Origin: Rhytidiadelphus loreus
Lineage: Eukaryota > Streptophyta > Bryopsida > Hypnales > Hylocomiaceae
Direction of reading: 5' to 3'
Assembly: GCA_947034895.1 (NCBI GenBank)
Contig: OX344763.1
Coordinates: 2,668,501 to 2,732,500, forward strand
Length of the DNA stretch: 64,000 nt
Shown: piece by piece, positions 48,830 to 60,300 of the stretch
Position numbering within the stretch: the first letter of the stretch is position 1
Layout: each line of letters starts with the position of its first letter
Translations under genes and position numbers: made by a program
The notes under the pieces: model-generated
The model's input: the letters and a program-made list of their open reading frames with translations, nothing else
Database searches by the model: none
Told to the model about the DNA's origin: nothing

Positions 48830-50851
48830 ACAGAGTGAATGAATGCAACATTAAAATCCCACTCCAAGTTGTTCCACAAAGGTGTACCACCCTACAGAGG
48901 AACAAAAGTCAAATCCCACAAAGTGAGTTTCGCATCAGTGTTTCAACCGAGCATAAATGGCATGGTAGCAAAACTCCCTACACATCCATTTGTACCCATG
49001 TGTAACCTAGGCAGTACCATTGTTGCAAAAAACCACAGAAGATGCAAACTCTCTTTAGCTTTGATAGCCAATGTGAATGAACAAGATGTGGCCGACGGTC
49101 TACTAGATGTGGTCGTTGTTTCTTGCTTTCTCGTGCAACTATTGTTGCTTCAACCAAGTGTTTCCCAACTGCAATCTTGTATGATAAGTGGGTCGGGCCC
49201 TTCAAGCCTAGTTTCTCTAATTCTGTTATATAAACCACATAGCCATTCACTAGGCTCTAAATCAACACATAGAAACATTATTTTGTACTACCATTTGTGA
49301 CTTTTTAACTAAGAGGAGTAGTTGCTACAAAGTTGATCTGTAACATCTACTCCTCTCATGTATTCAACATATTGTTTATGCATAGGGGAAGAAGGCACAA
49401 TGAGCTGCCCATATAAACCTTTCATTCTGCACAACACCTGTACATTTGGCTCCCATGGCACAGTGGTAGTACTCAACAAAGTAACTAGTTTTTTGTCTTT
49501 CTAGTTGACAACCCCCATTTGCCAATGGACATACGTTCGGATGAACATTGTTCCCCGAACCTCTCATCAATATTCATATACAATCCTCCTGGTAAATTCT
49601 TACTAGTCCTTCTCATCGTACCAGTGGCTCAAGTACCTTCAACCATTAGGTGATGAAAGAGGTTGACACTAGAAAATAAATTGTCTACTACGAGGCAATG
49701 CCCTCTACTATTCAAACCAGTCATCAATCTATTCACTACAGAATATCCATGGCCATGCTTGCCATCCACCCTAGTCCCTCCTCCAAAATAAACTTCTATT
49801 TTCCAAACAAATTGGCTCTTTGAACTTACAAGAAGCCAACACTTGATGCCAAATTTGACTGGTTTATCTGGCATGAATTGCCGGAAGAAGCAATATTTGC
49901 CTTTATAAGGCACTACACATTCGTCTATGGTCAGCTCACGCTCTAAATTGTAAATTGCCTTTGATACTTTGACAAATTGCTGAACTAACCAACGTGTTTT
50001 GGCAATACGATCAAAGCAAGGGTCTTTATTGTCCCTAACGACATCATCATTATTGACGAGATGTAAGCAATGACAAATTTGTTCCCACCTAGAAAGACTC
50101 ACTACACTACATATCAAATTGCAAAAAGGAAGTCCTCAAAACGCATCCAATAATGACGCACTGATGGTAGACGCTTGCACCCTATAAGTATGCAACATCC
50201 TAGCCAGCCTTTAAGCTCCTTCTTTGTAAGGTCTATCCATGTTAGGCCTCCTTTCACTAGTAGAAAATTACGCCCAATCTGTTGTTTTGGTCGCGTTGAT
50301 CATCAACAAATTTTTGTTGATCAACAGAAATTTATTGATGATCAACGTGACCAAAACAACAGATTGGGCATAATTTTCTACTAGTGTTTGGTATGTGTCT
50401 CCGTGGTCAATTTATTTGGATGTATAGGGGGCAACACTTATTTTGCGTGACAGTTACTTTCTACAACAATTTGAGAAAGTGTCTCATCCGACCAATACAA
50501 ATTGAAGACGTTTTCAAGTTGAGGGACTGTTTCTGGCTTAGAAAACTTGAATCCTAGCTGTAGCCCACAAAAATTGTCTCTTGTACCAAGAAGACCTACA
50601 CTTGCAGAGGACCATGCCTCCTTCCTATAATGTTGTGAGAGTTGATCTTCATCAAGCCGTACAAGCTTGAATGCATTTGGATCCATGCACCATTCCCCAC
50701 TTGTAGAATTATATGAAGACTCGTCTATGAAATCGACGTCAAAATCGGAGTCCGAACTTTCTATCATGTCATGGTAATCTAGAAACCACTCTACTGTACT
50801 AGAGTCTCCATCCTCTATAGGCTCTTCTCCACTACTACTTTTGTTTGACAT
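48830..50851 (-). pseudogene. piggyBac-family transposase pseudogene (DDE_Tnp_1_7)
   Basis: Read from ATG 50851 down: an acidic Ser-rich N-terminus, then LYWSDETLSQIVVESNCHAK, a stop, and after the MITE at 50255-50386 the block GGLTWIDLTKKELKGW, RLPSVRHYW. After a frame change comes LSRWEQICHCLHL, then ELTIDECVVPYKGKY with the first catalytic Asp (codon near 49923), MPDKPVKFGIKCW, and CLVVDNLFSSVNLFHHLMVEG with the second Asp (near 49683). A TGA at 49629-49631 follows, and homology continues as ATGTMRRTSKNLP, then near 49340 MRGVDVTDQ with the third Asp, KSHKWW-like sequence, and NGYVVY near 49240. The C-terminal Cys-rich region decays by about 48830. Cut-and-paste transposases of this family use TTAA targets. 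Stops, frameshifts and the MITE make it inactive. Confidence 0.9.
50255..50386. mobile_element. CACTA-type hairpin MITE inside the piggyBac pseudogene, 132 bp
   Basis: It is an almost perfect palindrome beginning CACTAGTAGAAAATTACGCC and ending in its complement, flanked by the 3-bp direct repeat TTT (50252-50254 and 50387-50389). The first 13 bases match the ends of the 3.3-kb CACTA element at 28512. It splits the transposase frame between the acidic N-terminus and the catalytic core. The two arms differ at only a few positions, so it is comparatively young. Confidence 0.88.
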
Positions 50852-50854
50852 AGG

Positions 50855-51876
50855 AGTGGAGCATCCAAAAAATACTCTAGTAATGAATAACTTACCCGAG
50901 GAAATGTAGAACGTGCAGTGGAGTCTTGTGTTCCATTAGGTGCTTCAATGTCTTTAGGCTCCTCATAATCATCTATGGGCACTCCTTGCGTTGTGTGCAC
51001 TTGTTGTATGGTGCTACTTGTGTAATATGGTGAACATTTGTTTCAATTGTATTCGGGATGTTTTGAAAATCATCCTCTTCACATCCAAATGGAAAATCTT
51101 GTATATCATCTAGGAATCCCAAGGGCTCCTTTGGAGTTTGGACTAAAGCAGTGTATCTGCTTCTGCCATCCATATCCATGGCCACTTTCACTCCCAACCG
51201 CACGCTCATGAAGCCCACTTACAATTTGGACATTGCTCTCTTCTATGTGTAAGGGCCCAACAAAGCCGCCTAAATTACACACAACCATTTTCTTATCAGT
51301 GAGTTGATGTTTTCCCTCTCTTAGAATATCACCTTGTGTCGTCCATGAAGGTGTTTCTCCAGTATGTAATGATGCTTGTGAGAAGAATCTGTTTGGTACT
51401 AAAACAGCCCATCCCACTAGTTCTATGCTCCAACTATCATAGTTCGCATGCATAGCCTCTCCTACTCTGGTTGCTTCATATAGAAATCGCATGAAACTTC
51501 CCCCTAGATGTGTAGCAATGAAGCCAGGAGTTGGATGAATGGAGCCAAGTTTTTGCCAATCTTGATTAGCCACCAAAAAATCAGACATATCTAAATTGAA
51601 AGTGTCCATGCTACCCACAAAGTGCCTAGACTGAGGTGCCAAAATTTCAAGAAAAAATTCTTGGTCTTCTCCTTGGAAGTTCACATGTATCTCAGGCAAC
51701 AATAGCCCCTAAGGTTATTCAAAAGTAGCTGCCTTACCTTCAAAGTCAATCAACAATTTCTTCCTTGCTCTAGTAGTGATAGTGAAAGTGTCATTTGCTT
51801 GTATTGTCGGGGGGACCCACTTTTTTGGTTTCCGATTGTTTTCTTTTAATCCCTTTCCTTTTAAAGTCTTGTAAAC
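50855..51876 (-). pseudogene. Unrecognised coding-like region directly upstream of the piggyBac relic
   Basis: From a good 3' splice site (GGCAG, exon start 51876) the frame reads VYKTLKGKGLKENNRKPKKW, TITTRARKKLLIDFE, meets TAA and TAG two codons apart near 51710-51717, and continues in the same frame to 51106: LLLPEIHVNFQGEDQEFFLE, GSMDTFNLDMSDFLVANQDW, IHPTPGFIATHLGGSFMRF, NYDSWSIELVGWAVLVPNRF. A frame change near 51130 leads to TPKEPLGFLDDIQDFPFGCE, and another near 51000 to GVPIDDYEEPKDIEAP with a GGTAAGT donor near 50900. I do not recognise the protein. It lies on the same strand 35 bp upstream of the transposase start, so it may be the 5' part of the same gene or a separate broken gene. 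Confidence 0.5.
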
Positions 51877-53273
51877 CTGCCATTTTGCTTAATTAGGTCC
51901 TGCCACTTACAAGATACAAAAAACAAAGCACAATACATAAGAAGACAACATTATTGTAAAACATAATCATAGATGGCATGAAATCCTAAATTTTTAGCTA
52001 AAACAAGTTATACAAAATGCTTGTAGAGAAATTTACAAGTTAATGAATAAGTAGAGGAAGAGTGGAAAAGGAAAGTGCAAGATGTTAAATTAGATAATAA
52101 GTAGCACATAATTCTAGATGATTACAAAGGAGTTTTTGACCCTTATGGTTCAAGTAAGATATATATGGAACAATATCCTATGTCATGTTAGGAATAAGCT
52201 CTTCATTTACTATTTTAATTTGAATTACCCTTAAACAAGCTAGAGTTTTTTTTTTCACATCGTACGTTTCAAATGACAAAAAATATTCTATCAAGTAATA
52301 CTTGTTGTTTTACAGTTGTTGTTTGCATTATTGACTTCTGTTATTGATATTGATTTTCTTATTTACCATTGAATCTCAAGACTCTTTGCTTTATTGTCTT
52401 CTATTGCTGATATTGATTTACTTATTTCTGAGTTGTAGATGGAGTTGGTGTTGAATTTCAAGACTTTTTGTAAAAGACGATTGATTGTTCAGGTTTGCCT
52501 TAGAAAGATAAAAAGAAGAAGATATGAAACAAAACTTGCATGTGATGTGTAGGATTTACATTGTAGAGAAGGGAGAGCTTGATGTGAAGGATGATGATGT
52601 CATTCTATAAAGTTTATTGTAGACGTGTTTCAAAGATGATTAGAGGCACTTGCAAAGATGTCTTTTAGAATTGCAATACTTTCTTCTTGTTTCATGTGTC
52701 TTTTCACAGAAACTTCAAACATATAATTTTTCCCTTTTCATTTCATCATTGACTATTGTAATGTGTATTGAGTTTAATGAATTGAAGGTGAAGGTGTTAT
52801 AATAGACAATTCAATAAACATCTTTGGAAGTGGTTATTATATATATTTTAATCATCACGGTCTAGTTAGTGATACTACAGGTCCTCTAAGTATTTGTCAA
52901 AATAGAGAACTTGCACTACTACTTTTGAAGCTTACAATTGTTTGAACCTAATTGCAATTAGTCATTGTTTTGTTGTTTTTACAAGAAGTCATTGTTAGAA
53001 TACAACAATAGGAAATGATTGTTTATTAGATTATACAAGAGGCCATTGTTTTAACATTGTTCTTCATTGTTTCAATATGACATTGTAACAACATTGCATG
53101 GTAGTAGGTATTGTTTTTGAATTGTTCCTAGATTGTTTCGATGACATACAAAATTTGAGATGAAGGTCATTTAAGAAATTATAGAATGAATGACAATATT
53201 TTTCACAATGAATTAAATAAATTCAGCAATCAATTGTACATGCTTGGTTTTTGAAGAACATCAATTTACATTT
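51877..53273. other. Non-coding stretch, possibly an intron of the adjacent broken gene
   Basis: A splice donor (CAAG|GTATGT at 53306/53305) above and an acceptor (GGCAG| at 51877) below on the minus strand would make most of this a 1.4-kb intron. The sequence is AT-rich, with CATTGTTT-type repeats near 52930-53140, and no frame is recognised. Confidence 0.35.
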
Positions 53274-53678
53274 TTAAAACAATAGCACATTCATGTTGTA
53301 CATACCTTGAGTAGTTGTTATTGGGTCAGCTAGAAGTGGGCCTAGGTTGTTTGGAGTGTAGATGTTTGGCATCAAGGTCTGTTGATTTATCTGAAAGGGT
53401 TGAACTTCATTTACCACTGACTTCTTTGTCCTTGACTTCTTCTTTGATTTCTCCAGTGGAATCATCAAATTTCCCTGCAGTAAATTTTCCTCCATCAAGA
53501 TTTGTTTCTTTGCTCTTGATTTTCTTATTTGTCTTAGTGTAGGTGTGTTCTTTAGGAGTTCTAGATTTCTAACAAAATTCCTTGTACCCTTCTTTGCTTG
53601 TGACTTTTGAACTTTCTTGGGAAGGGGCTGACTTGGAACTTGAATCAAGGTCTGTCCATAAACAACTCTAAGTATCAC
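53274..53678 (-). pseudogene. Lys-rich coding-like exon, unknown product
   Basis: The open frame is basic and contains the diverged repeats SQAKKGTRN, SRAKKQILM and SRTKKSVVN. It has no ATG start. A 3' splice site near 53660 (GTTTATGGACAG) and a 5' splice site at 53306 (CAAG|GTATGT) would make it an internal exon. About 95 bp upstream, a GTGAGT donor follows the coding-like segment at 53766-54302, so both may belong to one minus-strand gene. No domain is recognised. It is classed as broken only because its neighbours in the proposed gene are broken. Confidence 0.35.
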
Positions 53679-53765
53679 AGAAGATTACAATTTATGCTAT
53701 CATACTTTTTTGGAAAAAATCAGAATTCAATTAAAAGTGCAACCAATTTGAAACTCACTGGAATG

Positions 53766-54302
53766 CTATGAATTGAATTTGTTACCACCAAAAGTTCTGT
53801 TGGCAACATGGGGAGGATGAATTGCATGAGCTTTTGACTCTCCATGTTTGGCTACTGAGGTTACAAATATCTTCTTACGCAATATGTCCGTCATGAACTT
53901 AGGATATTGTTTTCGCTCACACCAGCCAAGGAGCTTTGCAACGTGATGATACCACAAATATCTACAGTGTTGTGCTACACCAAAATTGCTTGGACGATTC
54001 CAACTTGGTCGCGGTTGAAGCAAGAGGAATGTCTTGTCCAACAATTGCAGAGTTTTTACAACACCTTCTTCTAGCACACCTTCTCTAATTATCCAACTTC
54101 ACAACCTCGTACAAGATTTGTCAAAGGCCCCAACTTCTAATACATTACTTTCTCCAACTCCTCCCATGAATGATGAATCACAAGAATAATAATTCGGCTC
54201 TACACACACATGAATTGTAGCAATTCCAAATGTTGCGCTTCTAAATCTTAGAAACCCTACTTTGCATTTCTGCCACTCCACCATTTCCCCCTCTAATTTC
54301 AA
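53766..54302 (-). pseudogene. Unrecognised 178-codon frame with one internal TGA
   Basis: One frame reads EMVEWQKCKVGFLRFRSATF, VCVEPNYYSCDSSFMGG, FDKSCTRL, then TGA (54099-54101), and without any frame change SWIIREGVLEEGVVKTLQLL, LLLQPRPSWNRPSNFGV, WYHHVAKLLGWCERKQYPKF and AKHGESKAHAIHPPHV before a TAG near 53766. Composition is protein-like on both sides of the TGA. No ATG is available at the upstream end (a TAG precedes it), so this would be an internal exon. I do not recognise a family. A single substitution pseudogene is the simplest reading. Confidence 0.45.
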
Positions 54303-57156
54303 ACCACTCTATACATCCAAAACAAATTGATTTCTTTTCACATCCCAATGCCGCCGTCATTGATATTTCTAACTAAAGCCTACACTACTTTGCAAATCCA
54401 TGAACTATCAACAATCGTCTATCAACATTATGTGCATGTATGAGAATCTAAAGCTATGCTTAGGTTGCTCTTCACAACTCTCCCTACTCTCTTCAAGCCT
54501 CACTATTCTCTTCAACTTTGATTGTTTCCTACTTGTGTGCTCATGAAAACCCCATCAATATTCTGCAAGTCCGATGTAATACCGTGATAGCTCAGCGGAA
54601 ACTGTAAACTGGTTTAGCCAGTGAACATACAAGCCAATATGCGTTTGGGACTCTCTTGTTAGAACCCGTATATGAACAACGTCCACCCCAAAATACATAA
54701 ACTGTGTTGTTCTTATAGGCACAGTTTCTATGCCTTAGCTTTATTAATTTTTTTCTTTGCACTATAATATAGTTCCCACCTCTACATACATACTTGAAGA
54801 ATGACAATTTTGTAAACACATACTGTAGCTATGTGAAAATCAGCCTATATTCCAAACTGTAGGCCATTTTGGCTTGGACAATCCTAAAGGGGTTAATTGA
54901 AATGAAATTGATGTGGTCATCCAATATAAAAATTTGGACCACCTTTGATGTTTTTTAAGTCTTCTACAAGAGTGAAAATTGATCCCTTTGTCACTACCTT
55001 CTTACTTCATACCACATTAGGCAATATGCCTGTCATAGGCTAGTTTACCCTAGTACACATAGGTTGTAATCATGTTGCACATAACTTTTATGTGCAACAT
55101 AATTAGAACCTATGTGTACTATAGCAAGTACATATGTCTTTGCATGAATGTTGTGAACAACACAAACATGTCTATTGGGATATCATGTATAGCAATATAA
55201 CTAGGAAAGGCATGTCCTCTGCAACTTTTGTCATGCAACTTCAATGTTTTTAGAGACAATAGAAATAAAAAATTCATCTAACATTTAATTTACTTGAAGA
55301 CATTTGTTTGCTCTACAACACATTTTCATATATGCCATATACAACAAGGATGGACAAAACTTAGAGAGGATGCTAGAAATTATCAAAGAAAATATTCTTT
55401 CCAATCCTTCTTGGAAATTTGTCTATAACTTTTGATTTGAGGCTTGAAATCTCAAATGAATTGTTGAAAGTGAAACTTAGCTTGATTTCCCAAATTTTTT
55501 TAGTTTAAAATTTTTGAAAAAAACTATTCTACTATGCCTAAGTGAGGTCTTAAATTTTACTTATAACACAATTCTTGCATTTTATATATCCCATATGGTT
55601 TGTCTTAGTTCATACTACCCCACTTATATAAAGAGCTTGTCTTCTCATCTCTGGATACACACAATAAGTGACTTTGGAAGCCATGTGATATAGTTGCCAA
55701 ATATGGTGTATGGCATATTGTGTATGACATATTGTATTCGACATTGTATTTGCATTGGACTTAAATTATATTGGATGTTTCAAATGATGTTGATGATGAA
55801 ATAAATTGAACATTTAAATTGACATTCCAAAAAATGTTTTAGAAATCATTTAGATGTTTTAGTTGACATTTTTGAAAATAGCATTTAAATTTCCAAATGG
55901 CCTGAAATATGCTAACTAGGCATGCCACATCATCCTCGATGGATGCCACATCACTTTTCCTATGGCCATGTCAAATGCCACGTCATGAATAAGATGGATG
56001 AAAAAATCCCTACTTGGCTTTTGGTTCCCACATGACAATAAAATGGTAGTTACATGCTAAACTTTCAATACTTTGTTGACCCATCTTTTCATGGATATTT
56101 GATAAAGAACACCTAACGTCCAACAAAATTTTCATTGATTTTTGTGTGTCAATCTTGATGCGAAAAAAAATGAAATCTATGTAGACATTGGAAAACATCC
56201 CACACAAGATCCACACTTAGAATCAAGACATTGGAAAAAACACAGGTTTTATTTGGTGTTTGGAGGGGCTAGAAAAGCCTACATTTTGAAGTTTAGACAC
56301 ATTGAACTTGAAATCAATGGGGACATTCTCTCTAGAATTTTAAAAATAAATATTGATCTAGATTTTGACCTTATTTTGGAGATGAGAATTTTGAAGTAGT
56401 TTTGGGCCTCTAAACATGAAAGAATTATAGGGATTAAGGATGCCCTAAGCTTAGCATCAATCTTAACCCCTAAATACCTAGGGCCTTTTCGGATTTAAAA
56501 ACATCATTTCTTTTGAATATTATAAGCTAAATGTCACTAAGGTAGAGAAAATCTCAACTACACAATCTTATATTTTATGTGTTGCAAGTGACATGAATCA
56601 AATTTAGAATCATTTGGCCACATAGGTTGCAAGATTATAATGTTTTAGTGTTGAAAAAAGATGCTAAAACCTACTAAATGAAAAAACTTCAAACTATAAA
56701 GTGCTTCAAAACCAAAATACCAATACATTGGTGAAAGAAAACAAATGACTCATTGTGTCTACAAATTGACTTTGAAATGTCAAAAAATAGCAAAAAAAAT
56801 AGCAAATAACATATCTAAGGTTGAACTTCCTTCTACTTAAGTGCTTCTCAAACACTCAGAACTTCTTCGATTGATGTGAAATTTTAAGCATACAAATTGG
56901 ACTAGTGTGTGCAACTTTTCTAAATTTTGTTTTATTGAAAATGGAAGAAGAAACAAGCTACCAAAGTTCACTGTAATCCAAATATGTTTAGACTTAGAGC
57001 TTTGAATTGCTCTTAAACTTTCAAAACAACTTCGATTGACATGAAAATTTTACCACAATAACTAGACTTCATAAAAAAATATAATCCAACAAATTTTATT
57101 GAAAACAAGCATTGGAAGGAGATGCAAGCCCCCAAAGTTCCAGCCATTAAAATGCA
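54303..57156. other. AT-rich intergenic DNA
   Basis: No gene is recognised. GGGGTTAA at about 54889 and TTAACCCC at about 56465 look like piggyBac-type ends, but they are too far apart and too different beyond the first bases to be paired. The hairpin at 55051-55121 is listed separately. Confidence 0.4.
55051..55121. repeat. 71-nt near-perfect hairpin
   Basis: Arms of 34 bp (TAGTACACATAGGTTGTAAT onward, and ATTAGAACCTATGTGTACTA at the other end) pair with two mismatches around a 3-base CTT loop. It is either a tiny MITE with TA ends or a snap-back structure. A microRNA precursor would normally have a larger loop and more bulges. Confidence 0.75.
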
Positions 57157-57348
57157 CAATATAAGAAACCTATGTTTTGGTTGACATCAAATGTGACAAC
57201 CTATATTTTCATATCAACGATGACATCTAGTGTAACATCTTGATGTTACATTGGATGTTATTGTTGGCAAAAAAACACAAATTGTTACATTTGATGTCAC
57301 CTAAAATTTGTCAACTTAGACATTAAAAAATTCTAGTTTCTTATAGTG
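57157..57348. mobile_element. CACTA-type hairpin MITE, third member of the family
   Basis: It begins CAATATAAGAAACC (one change from CACTATAAG) and ends GTTTCTTATAGTG, with a central palindrome TAACATCTTGATGTTACATT. GACATCAAATGTGACA and its complement form the arms. The flanks GCA and GTA are nearly but not exactly a 3-bp duplication. It is related to 14321-14536 and 32368-32564. Confidence 0.78.
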
Positions 57349-60300
57349 GTAATTTGGTGAACTCAAATTGATCCTGCCATCTTTGAATGGCTTCCAAAAC
57401 ATCATTACATTTTGGATTGATTTGTAAATTTTACCACAAAAACTAGTATTTGAGAGAGTGCAGATTTTTCAACAAGTTTTATTACATTTGGACATTAGAG
57501 GCAAAAACAATAGCACTCAAGACTATGTGGATACAACCCTCAAGTGTTAAATTAATTAGTACAACAATTAATTCAAACAGTGCACGAACCCTTTACAATG
57601 ATTTGGATAAGTTTGGATGAATATGGTCTAATTACACTAATAATGACTTTTAGTGTTATCTATAGTAAATTTAAAAATGCTATGCGTTTTACTTTCAAAG
57701 ATTATATTTACTAAGAATATAAATATAAATATTATTCAAGGTGGAGAATCTCTATAAACATAGTTGGTAAAAATAATCACAAATAATCAGATTTTATAGT
57801 ATTTTTATCCCCTAATGATTTATAATTATGTCTCACGTAAAAAACACTCAAAAACTATCATATCTAGTGCAAAGAGAAATAACAAAACAATATTATTTTT
57901 CTTGCATATTCAACCATTGGATCTTGCATTAGACTTCTATGAGAATGTGTAGAAAGAAATTTGAGACATTTTGACCAAATAGATTGTAAGATATTTATAT
58001 TAAGTTTTCTTGGAGTCACTTATGAATAGGTTTTTAATATATGCCAATCATGAAACATGATTTGAATCAATCTCTTTCTCCAAGATATTTGTATTCATAG
58101 TAGAAGAAATACCTTTTTTGGTACGTTGCCATACTAATTTTTAGACTTTGAATCATCTCGACTTAACTATTTTTCACTGTGTATAGAGTTTTGAGGTTTA
58201 AATTTCTTTATTGGGAATTGAGCTAAAAATCTAAGAGTAATTATTAAATAGAAGGAAAAAAAAATTAAATAGAAGGAAAAACAAGATAGAAGGAAAAAAT
58301 ATGTTTTTTGATAATTCTAAACTAGAATTGAAACATGTCAATCCCAATAGAGAGATTGTTGTAACAAATAGTATATACTTTGTAGACATTTGGATTTTGG
58401 AAAATTTTGAAAATTGAATTCAAAATCAAATCCTACAAGTTATTATTTCAAGAAGATGCTCCCTATTGTCTACTAAACAAGACTCTTTATAACTTTCACA
58501 ATACTAATTCAAATGGAATGAGTTAAAGCTTTTTATACAAACAAAAATATAATTTAAGAGGGAAAATTTTATCTCATTTTTTTCTTCCTAGACTTGTTCA
58601 TTTTGTGCTCAAGGGTACATAACTTTTCCTCCAATGCACCAATTGCTATAAAAATTATATTTCTCAAAACTAATACATTCAGGAAATTTTTTATCTTCAG
58701 AAAAATTCAAGAAATTCAAGTAAGATTTGACGTTAGAGGAATCTATCTAAAATCTTTAAAAAATCATTTCAAGACTTTGAATCTTTAGGGGGTAAATCAA
58801 TTAGTGTAGATAACATTGAATATTATATTTAGCATAGTGCAATAGCATTGGATGAATTTCAAATGAAATTTGAATGAAAATAGTGAAATGGATGAAAAAT
58901 GGCCGAAAATTATAATATTTGAAAAATATAAAATCTTGTGGCCCACATGTAAGCGCTTTATTTCCACCCTTGGAATAAAGTGTACACAACCGGGTTATTA
59001 GTTAACTTGTCTAGTAAATTCCTAGCGGGTGTCTAACAACATGTAATCTAGTTACACCTTCCAAGCAATGAATCTTTAGTTATTTGTTCCTACCTAACCT
59101 TCCTAACATTAGCAATGACTACCCAAATCAAACCACATTAGTACCTAAGACCAGGTTTTTGCTACGACAACCAAAAACTCAAGGCCAATGGGATTAGTCA
59201 AGCGAAAAAGTTAAATAACCTAAGTTGTAGGGTTGATTTTTTCCTTTCCAAAATGATAAAGAAGTTGAAATTTGACCTAAGTATCTAAAAGATATTCACA
59301 AATGAAATTTGACACTAAAACTACCTTCTAAAACTTCATCCGTTGATTTCTAGAATTCTAACTATGAAAATTTGATTTTGATTTTTTGGGTTATTTTCTA
59401 TTTATAATCTTCTATTTAAGTTCTAGATTTGACTTGATTTGGCCAACTCTGGTTGACTTTCATCCAACTCTACTCTAATTTTTTTGAAAACTTCATTCTA
59501 CTCTAAATCCTTCAATTTTTATCCAAATTTAAAGATAAAGATAACTTTTGGAATCTTGAAAATATTCCCTTCAAGATTATACCCCTAACTTATCCCTTGT
59601 GAATCTTTTTAATCTACTTGATAAATCCTTAACCTTTTTTTATTATTTGGATAAATTGGAATTTTACTTTTACTTTTGAGGGTTAATTGGTTTAATCTTT
59701 TGACATTTTATTTGACTTCTTTTTTAACGTTCTTCTTGGTAAATATTATTTACGGTGAATTTTTGACCGTTGACTAGTTCATAAAATTCTTTTGTAATTC
59801 TTTTTTATCTTGAATTTCAAAGTTATTTCTATTTTTATCTTGGATTCTAATATTCTTAAAAGATTCTCAAAAGATTCCTTTACTAACTTTCTATATTTTC
59901 ATTCATTTTCACACTTTTATCCTAAGAGTGGATTTTGGTAATTTCCTTGAATTATGGTGCTAAAAACTTACCCAATTACTAGGATAATTTTATAACCACT
60001 TAAACTTCCTACTTGATTTTTTCTAATTTCCTATAAATAATTCTATTTCTATTTTAAAATTCAATTGTTAACTTCTACCCTAATAGCTCTAGTAAAAAAG
60101 CAAGAATTTTGGATAAAATCATTAGTTACTAACCTCAGTGTTGGCACCATAATCATTAAGTAATACCACCAAATTGTCCACAACGCTCTCCAACTCCATC
60201 TTCAATGTTTAGTTTTTTGATGTTGCTTTTTAGTCTCGTTTTTAGTAAGGTTTATAAAGGAATTGAAGAATTTCCAAACTTCTCCCTTCTAAAGGTTTTC

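Noticed and set aside
48839..49300. 153-codon plus-strand frame
   Set aside because: It is the antisense shadow of the C-terminal part of the piggyBac pseudogene.
54580..54620. tRNA-like string GATAGCTCAGCGG
   Set aside because: It resembles a B-block-free D-arm only; no acceptor stem, anticodon arm or TPsiC arm could be built.
54889..56475. GGGGTTAA and TTAACCCC as possible ends of one piggyBac element
   Set aside because: They face outward from, not around, a common interval, and the sequences diverge after the first bases.
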